Shown piece by piece: positions 13,969-22,503 of a stretch of DNA of 38,841 nt. Position 1 is the first letter of the stretch; the number at the start of each line of letters is the position of its first letter. The notes under the pieces are model-generated. The model was not told the origin of the DNA, did no database searches, and saw only the letters and a list, made by a program, of their open reading frames with translations. Both the position numbers and the translations under genes were made by a program. The DNA is from Bradyrhizobium sp. GTDB lineage: Bacteria > Pseudomonadota > Alphaproteobacteria > Rhizobiales > Xanthobacteraceae. The stretch spans positions 1-38,841 of the forward strand of contig NZ_JAUSLT010000100.1 in assembly GCF_030646015.1 (NCBI RefSeq), given 5' to 3'.

Positions 13969-15714
13969 ATGCCAGCCTCCGTCGCAACCGAAACCGGAAC
14001 GGGCCCGACCGGCGCTGCCGTGCGCGGCGTCCGGTTCTATGTCGGCCTTGGCGTGGTTGCGGCACTTCATCTTGCAGCGCTGGCTGTCCTGCTGTCGTGG
14101 GAATACGGACCCTTTGCGATCACGCTGTCGGTGCTGGCGTGGGTCTTTGTCAATTGCCTGTTCCTGCTGGTGCTGCCGCGACCGGGCGTTTCGGCGGCGC
14201 TCGCGCTGGCTTTGGTGGTGCTGCTGATCGTGATGTCGCGCTTCAAGTTCGACATTCTGCAGCTGTCGCTGACCTTCCTCGATTTCCTGATCATCGATCG
14301 CGACACCTTCTCGTTCCTGCTTTCGGTGTTTCCACCATTGCGGACGCAATTGATCGTGGCTGCGGTGCTCGCAACCCCGGTATTGTGGGTAATCTGGCGC
14401 GCCGATCCGTTTCGCGTCGGTCGTCGCATTTCGCTGGCGATGCTTGCCGCGGCCACTCTGTCGATGTCGGTGATGTCGATCGCTGTGCCCGAGCAGCCGT
14501 GGGAACCGTTCCAGGGCGTCAATCATATTTCCAACCTCGCCCGCTCCGGCGTGGTGGCGGTGTCGCGGCTGACCTCGACAGGGTGGATCGAGGCCGATCC
14601 CGCCCCGCACGGCCTGACCCCGAGAGCCTACGCCGCCGGCCGGCCCGCGCTGCCGCCTGGCGAGGATTGCGACACCAGCGTGAAGCGTCCGCACATCATC
14701 ATGCTGCTCGACGAGTCGAGCTTCGATGTCACGGCGGCACCCGGCGTCAAGGTGCCCAAGGGGTACACCGACTTCTTCAAGTCGATTGACGGCATCCAGC
14801 GCACCATGATCGCGGAGGCGACCGGCGGCCCGACCTGGTACACCGAGTTCAACGTGCTGAGCGGCATGTCGGCGCGATCGTTCGGTGACCTGAAATTCTA
14901 CGTCACCCGGATCACCGCCGGCCGGGTCGCGCGCGGACTGCCGCAGGCGCTCAAGCGTTGCGGCTACAAGACCTTCTCGCTGTACCCGACATATGGAAAT
15001 TTCCTCGGCGCGCGCGCCTTCCAGAAGGGCACCGGTGTCGGCCATTTCATCGACATGGCGGATATGGGCGTCAGCGAGGACATGCAGCCCGACAAGTTCT
15101 ACTTCGATCAGGCCCTGAAAGTGTTTGCGGCCCAGCAGCCGTCGCAGTCGCCGGTCTTCATGTTCGTGTACCTCACCGCCAATCATTTTCCATGGACCAG
15201 CGTCTACCGGCCCGATCTGACGCCGGACTGGACGCCGCCGGGCAATACCACGGAGATCGATGAATACATTCGCCGCCAGGCGATGACGGCGAAGGACTAT
15301 CGTGATTTCACCGCCCGGCTGGCGCGCGATTACCCGGATCAGTCGTTCATGGTGCTGCGTTTCGGCGATCATCAGCCGGCGATCTCGCAGAAAATGATCG
15401 AGCCCGGCATCGACCGCAAGGCGCTGGCGCAGCGCCTGATGGCGGCGGATCCGCGCTACTTCTCGACTTACTACGCGCTCGACGGGATCAACTTCTCACC
15501 CCCCGATCTGTCGTCGGCGCTGGAAACGCTCGATGCGGCGTATCTCCCGATCGTGATCCAGGAAGCCGCCGGCGTTCCGCTCGATCCGTCGTTCGCGGAG
15601 CAGAAGAAGATCATGCTGCGCTGCAAGGGCCAGTTCTATGCCTGCAAGGGCGGCGCGGAAGCCCGCCGCTTCAACCGGCTGCTGATCGACGCCGGGCTGG
15701 TGCGCGGACTATAG
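13969..15714 (+). CDS. LtaS/OpgB-like membrane phospho-transferase, copy 2
   Basis: The start at 13969 has GGAGG five to six bases upstream. The 581-residue product repeats the architecture of the preceding gene: N-terminal membrane helices, then HIIMLLDESSFD (Glu249), GGPTWYTEFNVLSGMSARSF with Thr289 in the nucleophile position, FGDHQPA (Asp467, His468) and the same C-terminal RCKGQFYACKGGAEARRFNR motif. The pair clearly arose by tandem duplication and has diverged, with Ser in one and Thr in the other at the nucleophile site, so they may act on different donors or acceptors. Substrate is not known. The 121 bp to the next gene hold AAAGGAG at 15803 but no terminator. Confidence 0.88.
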   Translation: MPASVATETGTGPTGAAVRGVRFYVGLGVVAALHLAALAVLLSWEYGPFAITLSVLAWVFVNCLFLLVLPRPGVSAALALALVVLLIVMSRFKFDILQLSLTFLDFLIIDRDTFSFLLSVFPPLRTQLIVAAVLATPVLWVIWRADPFRVGRRISLAMLAAATLSMSVMSIAVPEQPWEPFQGVNHISNLARSGVVAVSRLTSTGWIEADPAPHGLTPRAYAAGRPALPPGEDCDTSVKRPHIIMLLDESSFDVTAAPGVKVPKGYTDFFKSIDGIQRTMIAEATGGPTWYTEFNVLSGMSARSFGDLKFYVTRITAGRVARGLPQALKRCGYKTFSLYPTYGNFLGARAFQKGTGVGHFIDMADMGVSEDMQPDKFYFDQALKVFAAQQPSQSPVFMFVYLTANHFPWTSVYRPDLTPDWTPPGNTTEIDEYIRRQAMTAKDYRDFTARLARDYPDQSFMVLRFGDHQPAISQKMIEPGIDRKALAQRLMAADPRYFSTYYALDGINFSPPDLSSALETLDAAYLPIVIQEAAGVPLDPSFAEQKKIMLRCKGQFYACKGGAEARRFNRLLIDAGLVRGL

Positions 15715-15836
15715 GCGCGATTCCCCCGGAAGTACCTGCGGGTTCCGCTGCGGCAGGAGGGCCTGATGCCTTGAGTGTGGCTCCGCAAACCTGCTACCAT
15801 CAAAGGAGTTAGAGGCTTTTCAACGGGTTTTTCGCC

Positions 15837-16769
15837 ATGGTGATGCGTCTGTTCGCGCCGCAGTTTCTCGTGCTCTGGGCCTTCATCGGCTCGGCGCTGG
15901 CCGTGCATTTCCGCGGCAAGGTACGGCTTGGGTTCTTTCGGCAGCTCACCGACCATTCCACCATCATGGCGCCCTACAATGTGCTGATGTACCTGTTCTC
16001 GGCGGTGCCGAACCGGCCCATCCTGGACGAGGATTCGATCCCCGAACTCAAGCTGCTGCGCGACAACTGGGAGCCGATCCGCGACGAGGCGATGGTGCTG
16101 TTCGCGCAGGGCCAGATCAAGGCCGCGGACAAGTACAATGACTGGGGTTTCAATTCGTTCTTTAGGACCGGATGGAAGCGGTTTTACCTGAAATGGTACG
16201 GCGCGGCGCTGCCCTCGGCGCTGGCCAATTGTCCGAAGACCGTCGAACTGCTGAATTCGATCCCCAACATCAAGGGCGCGATGTTCGCCACCCTGCCGCC
16301 CGGCGGCAAACTGGTGCAGCACCGCGATCCCTATGCCGGTTCGCTGCGTTATCACATGGGACTGGTCGTGCCAAAATCGCCCGGTGAATGCCGGATCGTG
16401 ATCGACGGCGAACCGCACTACTGGCACGAGGGCAAGGGTCTGCTGTTCGACGAGACCTATCTGCACTATGCCGAGAACACCACCAGCGACGACCGCATCA
16501 TCCTGTTCTGCGATGTCGAGCGTCCCTTGCGCACCCGCGCCATGACCGCGGTCAATCGCTGGGTCTCCAAGAATATCATCAACGAGAGCGCCACCCAGAA
16601 CGAGGAAGGCGAGCACGTCGGCTGGCTGAACCGGGTCTTCGGCTCCGTCTACCAGGTCCGGCTGGTGGGCAAGCGGATGAAGGCCTGGAACAAGCGCGTC
16701 TATTACGCGGTGAAATTTCTCTTGATCGGCGGCATCCTCGCCGCCTTCCTGGCGACGGCCTTCGCCTGA
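15837..16769 (+). CDS. lpxO: LpxO-like Fe(II)/2-oxoglutarate lipid A hydroxylase
   Basis: The 310-residue product belongs to the aspartyl/asparaginyl beta-hydroxylase family and matches LpxO in length and signature: VQHRDPYAGSLRYHMGL supplies His162 and Asp164, and LHYAENTT supplies His210, together the iron-binding facial triad, with DRIILFCDVERP as the 2-oxoglutarate region. A hydrophobic N-terminus (FLVLWAFIGSALAV) and C-terminal helix (FLLIGGILAAFLATAFA) fit membrane attachment at the cytoplasmic face. LpxO hydroxylates the 2-position of a secondary acyl chain of lipid A. Its place after two envelope phospho-transferases suggests a shared role in outer-membrane modification (inference). 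Start codon choice is uncertain (ATG at 15837 or 15843). Confidence 0.82.
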   Translation: MVMRLFAPQFLVLWAFIGSALAVHFRGKVRLGFFRQLTDHSTIMAPYNVLMYLFSAVPNRPILDEDSIPELKLLRDNWEPIRDEAMVLFAQGQIKAADKYNDWGFNSFFRTGWKRFYLKWYGAALPSALANCPKTVELLNSIPNIKGAMFATLPPGGKLVQHRDPYAGSLRYHMGLVVPKSPGECRIVIDGEPHYWHEGKGLLFDETYLHYAENTTSDDRIILFCDVERPLRTRAMTAVNRWVSKNIINESATQNEEGEHVGWLNRVFGSVYQVRLVGKRMKAWNKRVYYAVKFLLIGGILAAFLATAFA

Positions 16770-16970
16770 GGCGGGGCCTGAAGCGCCGATTCGGGTCGCC
16801 CGGATCGAGCCGGACGCAGTCGGACACCTGACCAGCCACTCAACGATCCGCGCTTTTGCCCGCAAAACGCTCGGGCATGGGGCGCCTGCGTCGCGGTGCC
16901 GCCTCTATCCCTGCCATTTTCCCGCGGCAAGGCTTGACCGTGGGCGCCAGCATCATATGAGATGACGCCC

Positions 16971-17390
16971 ATGAATTTGATCCGATTGATCCTGCTCGTG
17001 CTTCCCATCGCCGCCGCATCGCCGGCGCTGGCGCAAACCATGAAATTCGAGGACTCGGCGGCCCTGCTGGGGGCCAGCTGCGCCAAGGATATCGAGGCCA
17101 ATTGCCGCGGCGTCAATCTCGACCCCACGCGCATGAAGGACTGCCTGTCGCGCAACCAGGATGTGCTGTCGCCGCAGTGCAAGAGCGACTACGGCAAGGC
17201 GTTCGAAGCGATCCAGAAGCGGGTCGCCGCGCGCGCCGCGGTCTTCAAGCTCTGCGAGCGCGACATCGTCAAATTGTGCGGGGTCACCGACAAGAACGAA
17301 CGCACCAAGGCCCTGGAGTGCCTGATCGCCGGGCCACGCGGCATCGGCATCAATTGCAACAAGTCCGTCACCGAAGCGGGGTATCGCTGA
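16971..17390 (+). CDS. exported Cys-rich-repeat protein
   Basis: From the ATG at 16971 the product is 139 residues (an ATG three codons upstream at 16962 is also possible). The signal peptide MNLIRLILLVLPIAAASPALA is followed by a mature part with eight Cys in a repeating pattern: SCAKDIEANC, DCLSRN, QCKSDY, LCERDIVKLC, ECLIAG, NCNKS. This resembles the Cys-rich repeat (GLG1-type, PF00839) found in many alphaproteobacterial periplasmic proteins, with four likely disulfides. Its function is unknown. The stop overlaps the start of the OmpA-domain gene (TGATG), so the two are translationally coupled and probably act together. Confidence 0.82.
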   Translation: MNLIRLILLVLPIAAASPALAQTMKFEDSAALLGASCAKDIEANCRGVNLDPTRMKDCLSRNQDVLSPQCKSDYGKAFEAIQKRVAARAAVFKLCERDIVKLCGVTDKNERTKALECLIAGPRGIGINCNKSVTEAGYR

Positions 17391-18058
17391 TGCGACGGAC
17401 AAGCCAAAGCCTGGGCCGTATCGGGCTGCTGGTGGTGGCGCTGCTCGGCTGTGCGGCGTTGCCAGCGCAGGCGCAGGCGCCGGCGGCCAGCAGCTCGGAA
17501 GACTGGGTCAAGCGGCTGGCCGGGCTCGAAACCGCGCCGGATCTGGACGTCGCCGCCCTGCGGCAGCAAGCCACGCAACGCGTGAAATCGAGGGCCGATC
17601 TGCAGCCGATCAAGCGGCCGCTGGTCGCTCCGCAATTGCTCAAGCTGCCGCAGCTGGTGGCCGACATTCAGTTCGATGCCGACGCCGCCGTGGTTCGGCC
17701 CGATTCCTACCGGGTGCTGGGCCGGATCGCCGATACGCTGACCCATCCCTCGCTGCTCGGATACAAGTTCCTGATTGTCGGGCATACCGTCTCCACCGGC
17801 CGGCGCGACGTCAATTTGTCGTTGAGCCAGCGGCGGGCCGACGTGATCCGTGAAGTGCTGATCAACACCTTCAAGATCAACCCGAAGCGGCTGCTGTCGC
17901 TCGGTCTCGGCGAAGAGCAGCTGCTGGACGCCGCCCGCCCGGCGGCGCCGGCCAACCAGCGGGTCCACCTCATGACGGTTGGCACGATTGAGGCTCCCCC
18001 CGCCGCGCCGGCCGCCGCCGCTCCTGCGAAAGCAGGGACCCAGAAGTCAAAGCGTTAA
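17390..18058 (+). CDS. OmpA-domain exported protein
   Basis: The ATG at 17390 shares its A with the upstream stop. The 222-residue product has a signal peptide (GLLVVALLGCAALPAQA; the LLGC could also be read as a weak lipobox), a linker, and an OmpA-like peptidoglycan-binding domain: IQFDADAAVVRPDSYRVLGRI, FLIVGHTVSTGRRDVNLSLSQRRADVIREVL and KRLLSLGLGEEQLL. The expected NR at the end of the domain appears as NQRVHLMTVG. In place of the usual GHTDxxG, the sequence is GHTVSTG, so the Asp that contacts diaminopimelate is replaced. An Ala/Pro-rich tail ends the protein. A repeat hairpin with a T-run follows. Confidence 0.87.
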   Translation: MRRTSQSLGRIGLLVVALLGCAALPAQAQAPAASSSEDWVKRLAGLETAPDLDVAALRQQATQRVKSRADLQPIKRPLVAPQLLKLPQLVADIQFDADAAVVRPDSYRVLGRIADTLTHPSLLGYKFLIVGHTVSTGRRDVNLSLSQRRADVIREVLINTFKINPKRLLSLGLGEEQLLDAARPAAPANQRVHLMTVGTIEAPPAAPAAAAPAKAGTQKSKR

Positions 18059-18068
18059 CTGCGTAGTG

Positions 18069-18165
18069 CGTAGGGTGGGCAAAGGCGCACTTGCGCCGTG
18101 CCCACCATCTTCTTAATCGCGCAAAGAATGGTGGGCACGCTTCGCTTTGCCCACCCTACGTTTTT
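18069..18165. repeat. interspersed palindromic repeat acting as terminator (GTAGGGTGGGCAAAG family)
   Basis: CGTAGGGTGGGCAAAG at the left end and CTTTGCCCACCCTACG at 18145-18160 are perfect complements, with a second pair GTGCCCACCAT/ATGGTGGGCAC inside, giving a long hairpin of about 92 bp. TTTTT follows at 18161-18165, so it can terminate the OmpA gene. I recall this element as very common between genes of Bradyrhizobium and Rhodopseudomonas. Confidence 0.8.
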
Positions 18166-19723
18166 ATCGTTTCCCGATCTTCTCCCACAGCCAGCGCGCC
18201 ACTGCATCCGGCGACGACGCGCCGTCGCCGCCGGCGGCGCGCAGATTGGCCGCGCGCATGCTGGCGATGTCGATGCGGCCGAGCAGCGGCGCCAGCGCCG
18301 CGCGCAAGGCCTCGTCCCTGGCGCGCTTCGGCGCCAGCAGCACGATGGCGTCGTAGGGCGGGATCGCGTGCCTGCTGTCGTCCAGCACCACCAGGTCGTA
18401 TTTGGCGATCAACCCGTCGCTGGTATAGCCGGCGATGATGTCGACCTCGCCGGAGGCGGCCGCGGCATACATGAAATCCGGCTGCATCTGGCGCTGCGTG
18501 CGAAATTTCAGCCCATAGGCCTTCTGCAAGGCAGCCCATTCCGGCCGCGAGAAGAATTCGTAGTCCGCGGCCATCGACATCGTCCCGGCATGCGCGGCGA
18601 GATCGGCGATCCCGCGAATGCCGAGCGCCTCGGCGCGCTTGCGCGGCATCACCAGCGCATAGGCATTTTCAAAACCTAGTTCGCCCAGCAGCGTGATGTT
18701 CTGCCGCGCCAGCCTGGTTTTCAACTCGGCCAGCAATTCCTGGCGCGGCTTGATGTCGGTGCGGTGAAACTGGTTGGCCCACAGCGTTCCGGAATAGTCG
18801 ACGTAGACGTCGATATCGCCTGCCGCCAGCGCCTCGAAGATCACGTTGGAGCCGAGGCCCTCGCGCGAACTGGCGGAAAATCCCGCCGCCCGCAGCCGCT
18901 GCGCCATCAGCGCCGACAGCACATATTGCTCGGCAAAGGTTTTGGCGCCGACGATGATGCTCGTGGGCGAACGCGCCACCTGTGGCACCAGCGTCGCCGC
19001 GACCAGCGCCGCGATGCCGACGCCGCCCGCCAGCACGCGCAGCCTGCTGCGGTTGCGGATACCCGCCTCGATCAGCGCCAGCAGCTGATCGACCGCCAGC
19101 GCCAGCACCGCGGCGGCAAGACAGCCGAACAGCACGAACACCCAGTTCTGGGTCTGCAGCCCCGCGAAGATGTAGTTGCCGAGGCTGGTCTGCCCGATCG
19201 GCGTCGACAGCGTCGCGGTGCCGATCACCCAGACCGCCGCGGTGCGGATGCCCGCCATCATGACCGGCAGCGCCAGCGGCAGCTCGACCTGAAACAGCGA
19301 CTGAAGCGGCGTCATGCCGACTCCCTGGGCGGCCTCGCGGATCGCGGGATCGACACCGCCAAGGCCGGTGATGGTGTTGCGCAGCACCGGCAGCATCGAA
19401 TACAGCGCCAGCGCCAGTACGGCCGGCAAGAATCCGAACGCGGAAAAACCAACGCCGAACCACGCCAGCGACAGCGCCGCCAGCGCCAGCAGCAGCGGAT
19501 AGAACAGCGCCAGCAGCGCCAGCCCCGGCACCGTCTGCACGATGCTGGCGAGCCCGAGCAGCGCGCCGCGCGGCAGGGGACGGTTGCGTACCGCAATCGC
19601 CAGCGGCAGGCTGATCGCCAAGCCGAGCGCCAGCGCGGTGACGGAAACGCGAATATGATTGCCGAGATAGTCTGGCAGGTGGGCCAGCGCCTCGCCCCAG
19701 CGCGGATCGGAGAGAAAACTCAT
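18164..19723 (-). CDS. compatible-solute ABC importer: permease fused to substrate-binding domain
   Basis: The 519-residue product joins an OpuB/ProW-type permease (about residues 1-235, with the EAA-loop segment IREAAQGVGMTPLQSLFQVELPLALP) to a binding domain (about 250-519). The latter begins IIVGAKTFAEQYVLSALMAQRL and contains GLGSNVIFEALAAGDIDVYVDYSGTLW, the signature of OpuCC/OsmF/YehZ-like quaternary-amine binding proteins. A helix (LAGGVGIAALVAATLVP) anchors the binding domain to the outer face of the membrane. Probable substrates are glycine betaine, choline or related osmolytes. The start overlaps the ATPase stop by four bases (ATGA), so this is a two-gene operon encoding a complete importer. 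Confidence 0.92.
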   Translation of the reverse strand: MSFLSDPRWGEALAHLPDYLGNHIRVSVTALALGLAISLPLAIAVRNRPLPRGALLGLASIVQTVPGLALLALFYPLLLALAALSLAWFGVGFSAFGFLPAVLALALYSMLPVLRNTITGLGGVDPAIREAAQGVGMTPLQSLFQVELPLALPVMMAGIRTAAVWVIGTATLSTPIGQTSLGNYIFAGLQTQNWVFVLFGCLAAAVLALAVDQLLALIEAGIRNRSRLRVLAGGVGIAALVAATLVPQVARSPTSIIVGAKTFAEQYVLSALMAQRLRAAGFSASSREGLGSNVIFEALAAGDIDVYVDYSGTLWANQFHRTDIKPRQELLAELKTRLARQNITLLGELGFENAYALVMPRKRAEALGIRGIADLAAHAGTMSMAADYEFFSRPEWAALQKAYGLKFRTQRQMQPDFMYAAAASGEVDIIAGYTSDGLIAKYDLVVLDDSRHAIPPYDAIVLLAPKRARDEALRAALAPLLGRIDIASMRAANLRAAGGDGASSPDAVARWLWEKIGKR

Positions 19724-20520
19724 GCCGCGCCATCCCGCGGCAGCAATTCGTTGAGCCGCTCGGCCTGCCGCCGCGGCGTGCGCAGCAATTCACCGACATA
19801 CGCGTCGCCGCTGTCGGAAAGCTGCGCCGGCGTACCCTGCGCCAGCAGTCTGCCGCCGCGCATCACGGCAATGCGGTCGGCCAGCAATATCGCTTCGGTC
19901 ATGTCGTGGGTGATCATGACCGTGGTCAGCCCGAGCTTGCGGTGCAGCTCGCGATAATCGTCGCCGAGCGCGTCGCGGGTGAGGGGATCGAGCGCGCCGA
20001 ACGGCTCGTCCATCAGCACGATGCGCGGTTTTGCCGCCAGCGCACGCGCAACCCCGACGCGCTGGCGTTGCCCGCCCGACAGTTCATGCGGAAAGCGGTC
20101 GCGGTACAGCGTGCGGTCGAGCCGCACCAGATCGAGCAATTCGTCCACCCGCGCGGCAATTTCATTCTGCGGCGTGCCGATCAGTTTGGGCGTGATCCCG
20201 ATATTGCCGGCCACGCTGAAATGCGGGAACAGCCCGCCGCTCTGGAACACGTAACCGATGCGGCGGCGCAGCTGGATCGGATCGACGCTGCGGACGTCCT
20301 CGCCCTCGACGGTGATCGTGCCGTGGTCGGCGTCGATCAGCCGGTTCGCCAGCCGCAGCAGCGTGGTCTTGCCGGAGCCGGAGCCGCCGACAATGGCGAG
20401 AAATTCGCCCTCGGCGACCTCGAGCGAGACGTCATCCACCGCCCGAACCGGTTGCGCGCCGCGGCCGCCGTCGAAGCTTTTGCCGACATGCGCGAAGGCG
20501 ATCAGGGATGAACGTTGCAT
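19720..20520 (-). CDS. ATPase of the compatible-solute ABC importer
   Basis: The 266-residue ATPase has Walker A GGSGSGKTT, Q-loop YVFQSGGLFPHFSV, signature ELSGGQRQRVGVARAL, Walker B IVLMDEPFGALD and the switch His in MITHDMTEA. It closely fits the OpuA/OsmV/YehX class. It lacks the C-terminal CBS pair that senses ionic strength in OpuAA/OpuCA, ending instead at about residue 266, as in the YehX-like lower-affinity systems. It is the first gene of the operon, four-base overlapping with the permease-binding protein fusion. Confidence 0.92.
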   Translation of the reverse strand: MQRSSLIAFAHVGKSFDGGRGAQPVRAVDDVSLEVAEGEFLAIVGGSGSGKTTLLRLANRLIDADHGTITVEGEDVRSVDPIQLRRRIGYVFQSGGLFPHFSVAGNIGITPKLIGTPQNEIAARVDELLDLVRLDRTLYRDRFPHELSGGQRQRVGVARALAAKPRIVLMDEPFGALDPLTRDALGDDYRELHRKLGLTTVMITHDMTEAILLADRIAVMRGGRLLAQGTPAQLSDSGDAYVGELLRTPRRQAERLNELLPRDGAA

Positions 20521-20540
20521 TCGGTCGGCTCACGGTTCCT

Positions 20541-20728
20541 CTTACCCTCCCCTGGAGGGGGAGGGTCGACGCGACCCGGCGATGCGTAGCATCGTCCGGC
20601 GAGCGGCGGGGTGGGGTGAAAGTCTTGCGCCTCGAACGGTGCCCGAGTTGAGAAACTTTCACCCCACCCCGTCTCGCATCTCGCGGTGCTCGATGCGAGC
20701 CGACCCTCCCCCTCCAGGGGAGGGTGAA
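20541..20728. repeat. nested interspersed palindromic repeat (CCCTCCCC family)
   Basis: Outer arms 20541-20568 and 20701-20728 are near-perfect complements; inner arms 20607-20623 and 20655-20671 (GGGGTGGGGTGAAAG/CTTTCACCCCACCCC) are also complementary. The outer arm contains the 23-base unit also found at 12019-12041. It fills most of the 300-bp divergent region between the two ABC operons, leaving little room for promoters. I recognise this element as common in Bradyrhizobium intergenic DNA. Confidence 0.8.
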
Positions 20729-20821
20729 GAAACGCCAAGCCTCACCTACCACGTCGCCGCACCGCGTTGAACTTATCCTTCGCAGGCGCTAAGGCATCAT
20801 GCAAACTTGGAGGGGACGAGG

Positions 20822-21649
20822 GTGGATACGAGAAAGCCTGCGGCTGTCGCGCTCGACGACGCGACGGTGGCGTTCCGCCTCGCCGATAATCGCGTCTATA
20901 CCGCGGTCGAACAGGCCAGCCTTACGGTCGAGCATGGCGAGTTCGTCGCTATCGTCGGGCCTACCGGTTGCGGAAAGTCGACTCTGCTCAACGTCGCCGC
21001 CGGGCTGCTCAAGCCGGCATCCGGCGCGGTCCGCATCTTCGACCAGCCGCTGACCGGGCTCAACAAGGACGCCGGCTACCTGTTTCAGGCCGATGCGCTG
21101 TTCCCCTGGAAGACCGCACTCGACAACGTCGCCATCGGCCTGGAGATCAAGGGCGCGCCGCGCGCGCAGGCGCTGGAACGCGCGCAGGGCTGGCTGACCT
21201 CGGTCGGGCTCGGCGCCTTCGCCGGCCGCTATCCGCACATGCTGTCGGGCGGCCAGCGCAAGCGCGTCGGTCTCGCCCAGGTGCTGATCCGGGACCCGAA
21301 AATCCTGCTGATGGACGAGCCGTTCGGGCCGCTCGACGCCCAGACCCGGCAGATCATGGGCAATCTCTTGCTGGAACTGTGGAACGCCGACCGGAAGGCG
21401 GTGCTGTTCGTCACCCACGATCTCGAGGAGGCGATCGCGCTGGCCGACCGCGTCGTGATCATGTCGGCGGGACCTGGCGCGCGCATCATCGGCGACTGGC
21501 GGGTGCCGCTCGCCCGCCCGCGTGACATTTCAGAGGTCCGCATGGAAAAGGAGTTTCACGCGCTGCACCGGGAGATCTGGAGCGTGCTGAAGGACGAAGT
21601 GATGAAGGGCTACGCGCAGTCGTCGCAGGCGCCGGCGGAGGTCGCATGA
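20822..21649 (+). CDS. ATPase of NitT/TauT-family ABC importer
   Basis: I place the start at the GTG at 20822, because GGAGGGG (20809-20815) lies six bases upstream; the TTG at 20807 would overlap that site. The 275-residue ATPase has Walker A GPTGCGKST, FQADALFPWKT, signature MLSGGQRKRVGLAQVL, Walker B ILLMDEPFGPLD and FVTHDLEEA. This is the SsuB/TauB/NrtD class, which takes up nitrate, sulfonates, taurine or thiamine-precursor pyrimidines. The stop overlaps the permease start (ATGATGA). The gene begins a four-gene operon. Confidence 0.92.
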   Translation: MDTRKPAAVALDDATVAFRLADNRVYTAVEQASLTVEHGEFVAIVGPTGCGKSTLLNVAAGLLKPASGAVRIFDQPLTGLNKDAGYLFQADALFPWKTALDNVAIGLEIKGAPRAQALERAQGWLTSVGLGAFAGRYPHMLSGGQRKRVGLAQVLIRDPKILLMDEPFGPLDAQTRQIMGNLLLELWNADRKAVLFVTHDLEEAIALADRVVIMSAGPGARIIGDWRVPLARPRDISEVRMEKEFHALHREIWSVLKDEVMKGYAQSSQAPAEVA

Positions 21650-22437
21650 TGAGCCGCCCCGTCCTGCTGCTATGCCAGTTGATGGTCGCCGTGGTCGCCC
21701 TCGCGCTGTGGCAGTTCCTCACCACCGTGCCGATCTTCGGCCGCGTCCTGCTGCCGCCGTTCTTCTTCTCCAACCCGGTGGATGTCGCCAGCCAGATCGT
21801 CGACTGGTTCGTGCGGGGCGTCATCTGGAAGCATCTCCTGATAACGCTGCTGGAGTCGGTGCTCGCCTTCACGATCGGGTCGGTGGCCGGCATCGTGGTC
21901 GGCTTCTGGTTCGCGCGCCAGCCGCGGGTGGCGGCGGTTTTCGATCCCTATATCAAGATGGCCAACGCGTTGCCGCGCGTGGTGCTGGCGCCGATCTTTG
22001 CGCTGTGGCTCGGCCTCGGCATCTGGTCCAAGGTCGCGCTCGGGGTCACCCTGGTGTTCTTCATCGTGTTCTTTAACGTCTACCAGGGCGTCAAGGAGGT
22101 GAGCCCGACCGTGCTCGCCAATGGTCGCATGCTCGGCATGAGCGAACGGCAATTGACGCGGCATGTCTACTGGCCGTCGGCGCTGTCGTGGATGTTCTCC
22201 TCGCTGCACACCTCGGTAGGCTTCGCCGTGGTCGGCGCCGTGGTCGGCGAATATCTGGGATCGGCGGCGGGGCTCGGCTACCTGATCCAGCAGGCCGAAG
22301 GAATATTCGACGTCGCCGCGGTTTTCGCGGGCATGTTCGTGCTGTCAGCTTTCGTCATTCTGATCGACCTTCTGGTGACGTTCGTCGAGCGGCGGCTGCT
22401 GGTCTGGCGGCCGGACGGCGCGGGAGGCCACGGTTAA
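21646..22437 (+). CDS. permease of NitT/TauT-family ABC importer
   Basis: The 263-residue product has six predicted helices and the SsuC/TauC-type loop VSPTVLANGRMLGMSERQLTRHVYWPSALSW that contacts the ATPase, followed by VGFAVVGAVVGEYLGSAAGLGYLI, a typical C-terminal family block. Translation is coupled to the ATPase by a four-base overlap. The 66 bp to the binding-protein gene hold its GGAGGAT ribosome site only. Confidence 0.92.
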   Translation: MMSRPVLLLCQLMVAVVALALWQFLTTVPIFGRVLLPPFFFSNPVDVASQIVDWFVRGVIWKHLLITLLESVLAFTIGSVAGIVVGFWFARQPRVAAVFDPYIKMANALPRVVLAPIFALWLGLGIWSKVALGVTLVFFIVFFNVYQGVKEVSPTVLANGRMLGMSERQLTRHVYWPSALSWMFSSLHTSVGFAVVGAVVGEYLGSAAGLGYLIQQAEGIFDVAAVFAGMFVLSAFVILIDLLVTFVERRLLVWRPDGAGGHG

Positions 22438-22503
22438 GTCACCTTCTCAAGCGATGCGCACTGCTCTATCGTGCGCGCAACCAATGAAGGCACGGAGGAT
22501 ATC

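Noticed and set aside
12131..15372. Long open frames on the minus strand opposite the LtaS-like genes (472 and 644 codons)
   Set aside because: They are rich in Arg, His and Gln with no domain, run antisense to two genes with complete catalytic motifs, and are a usual by-product of high-GC coding DNA.
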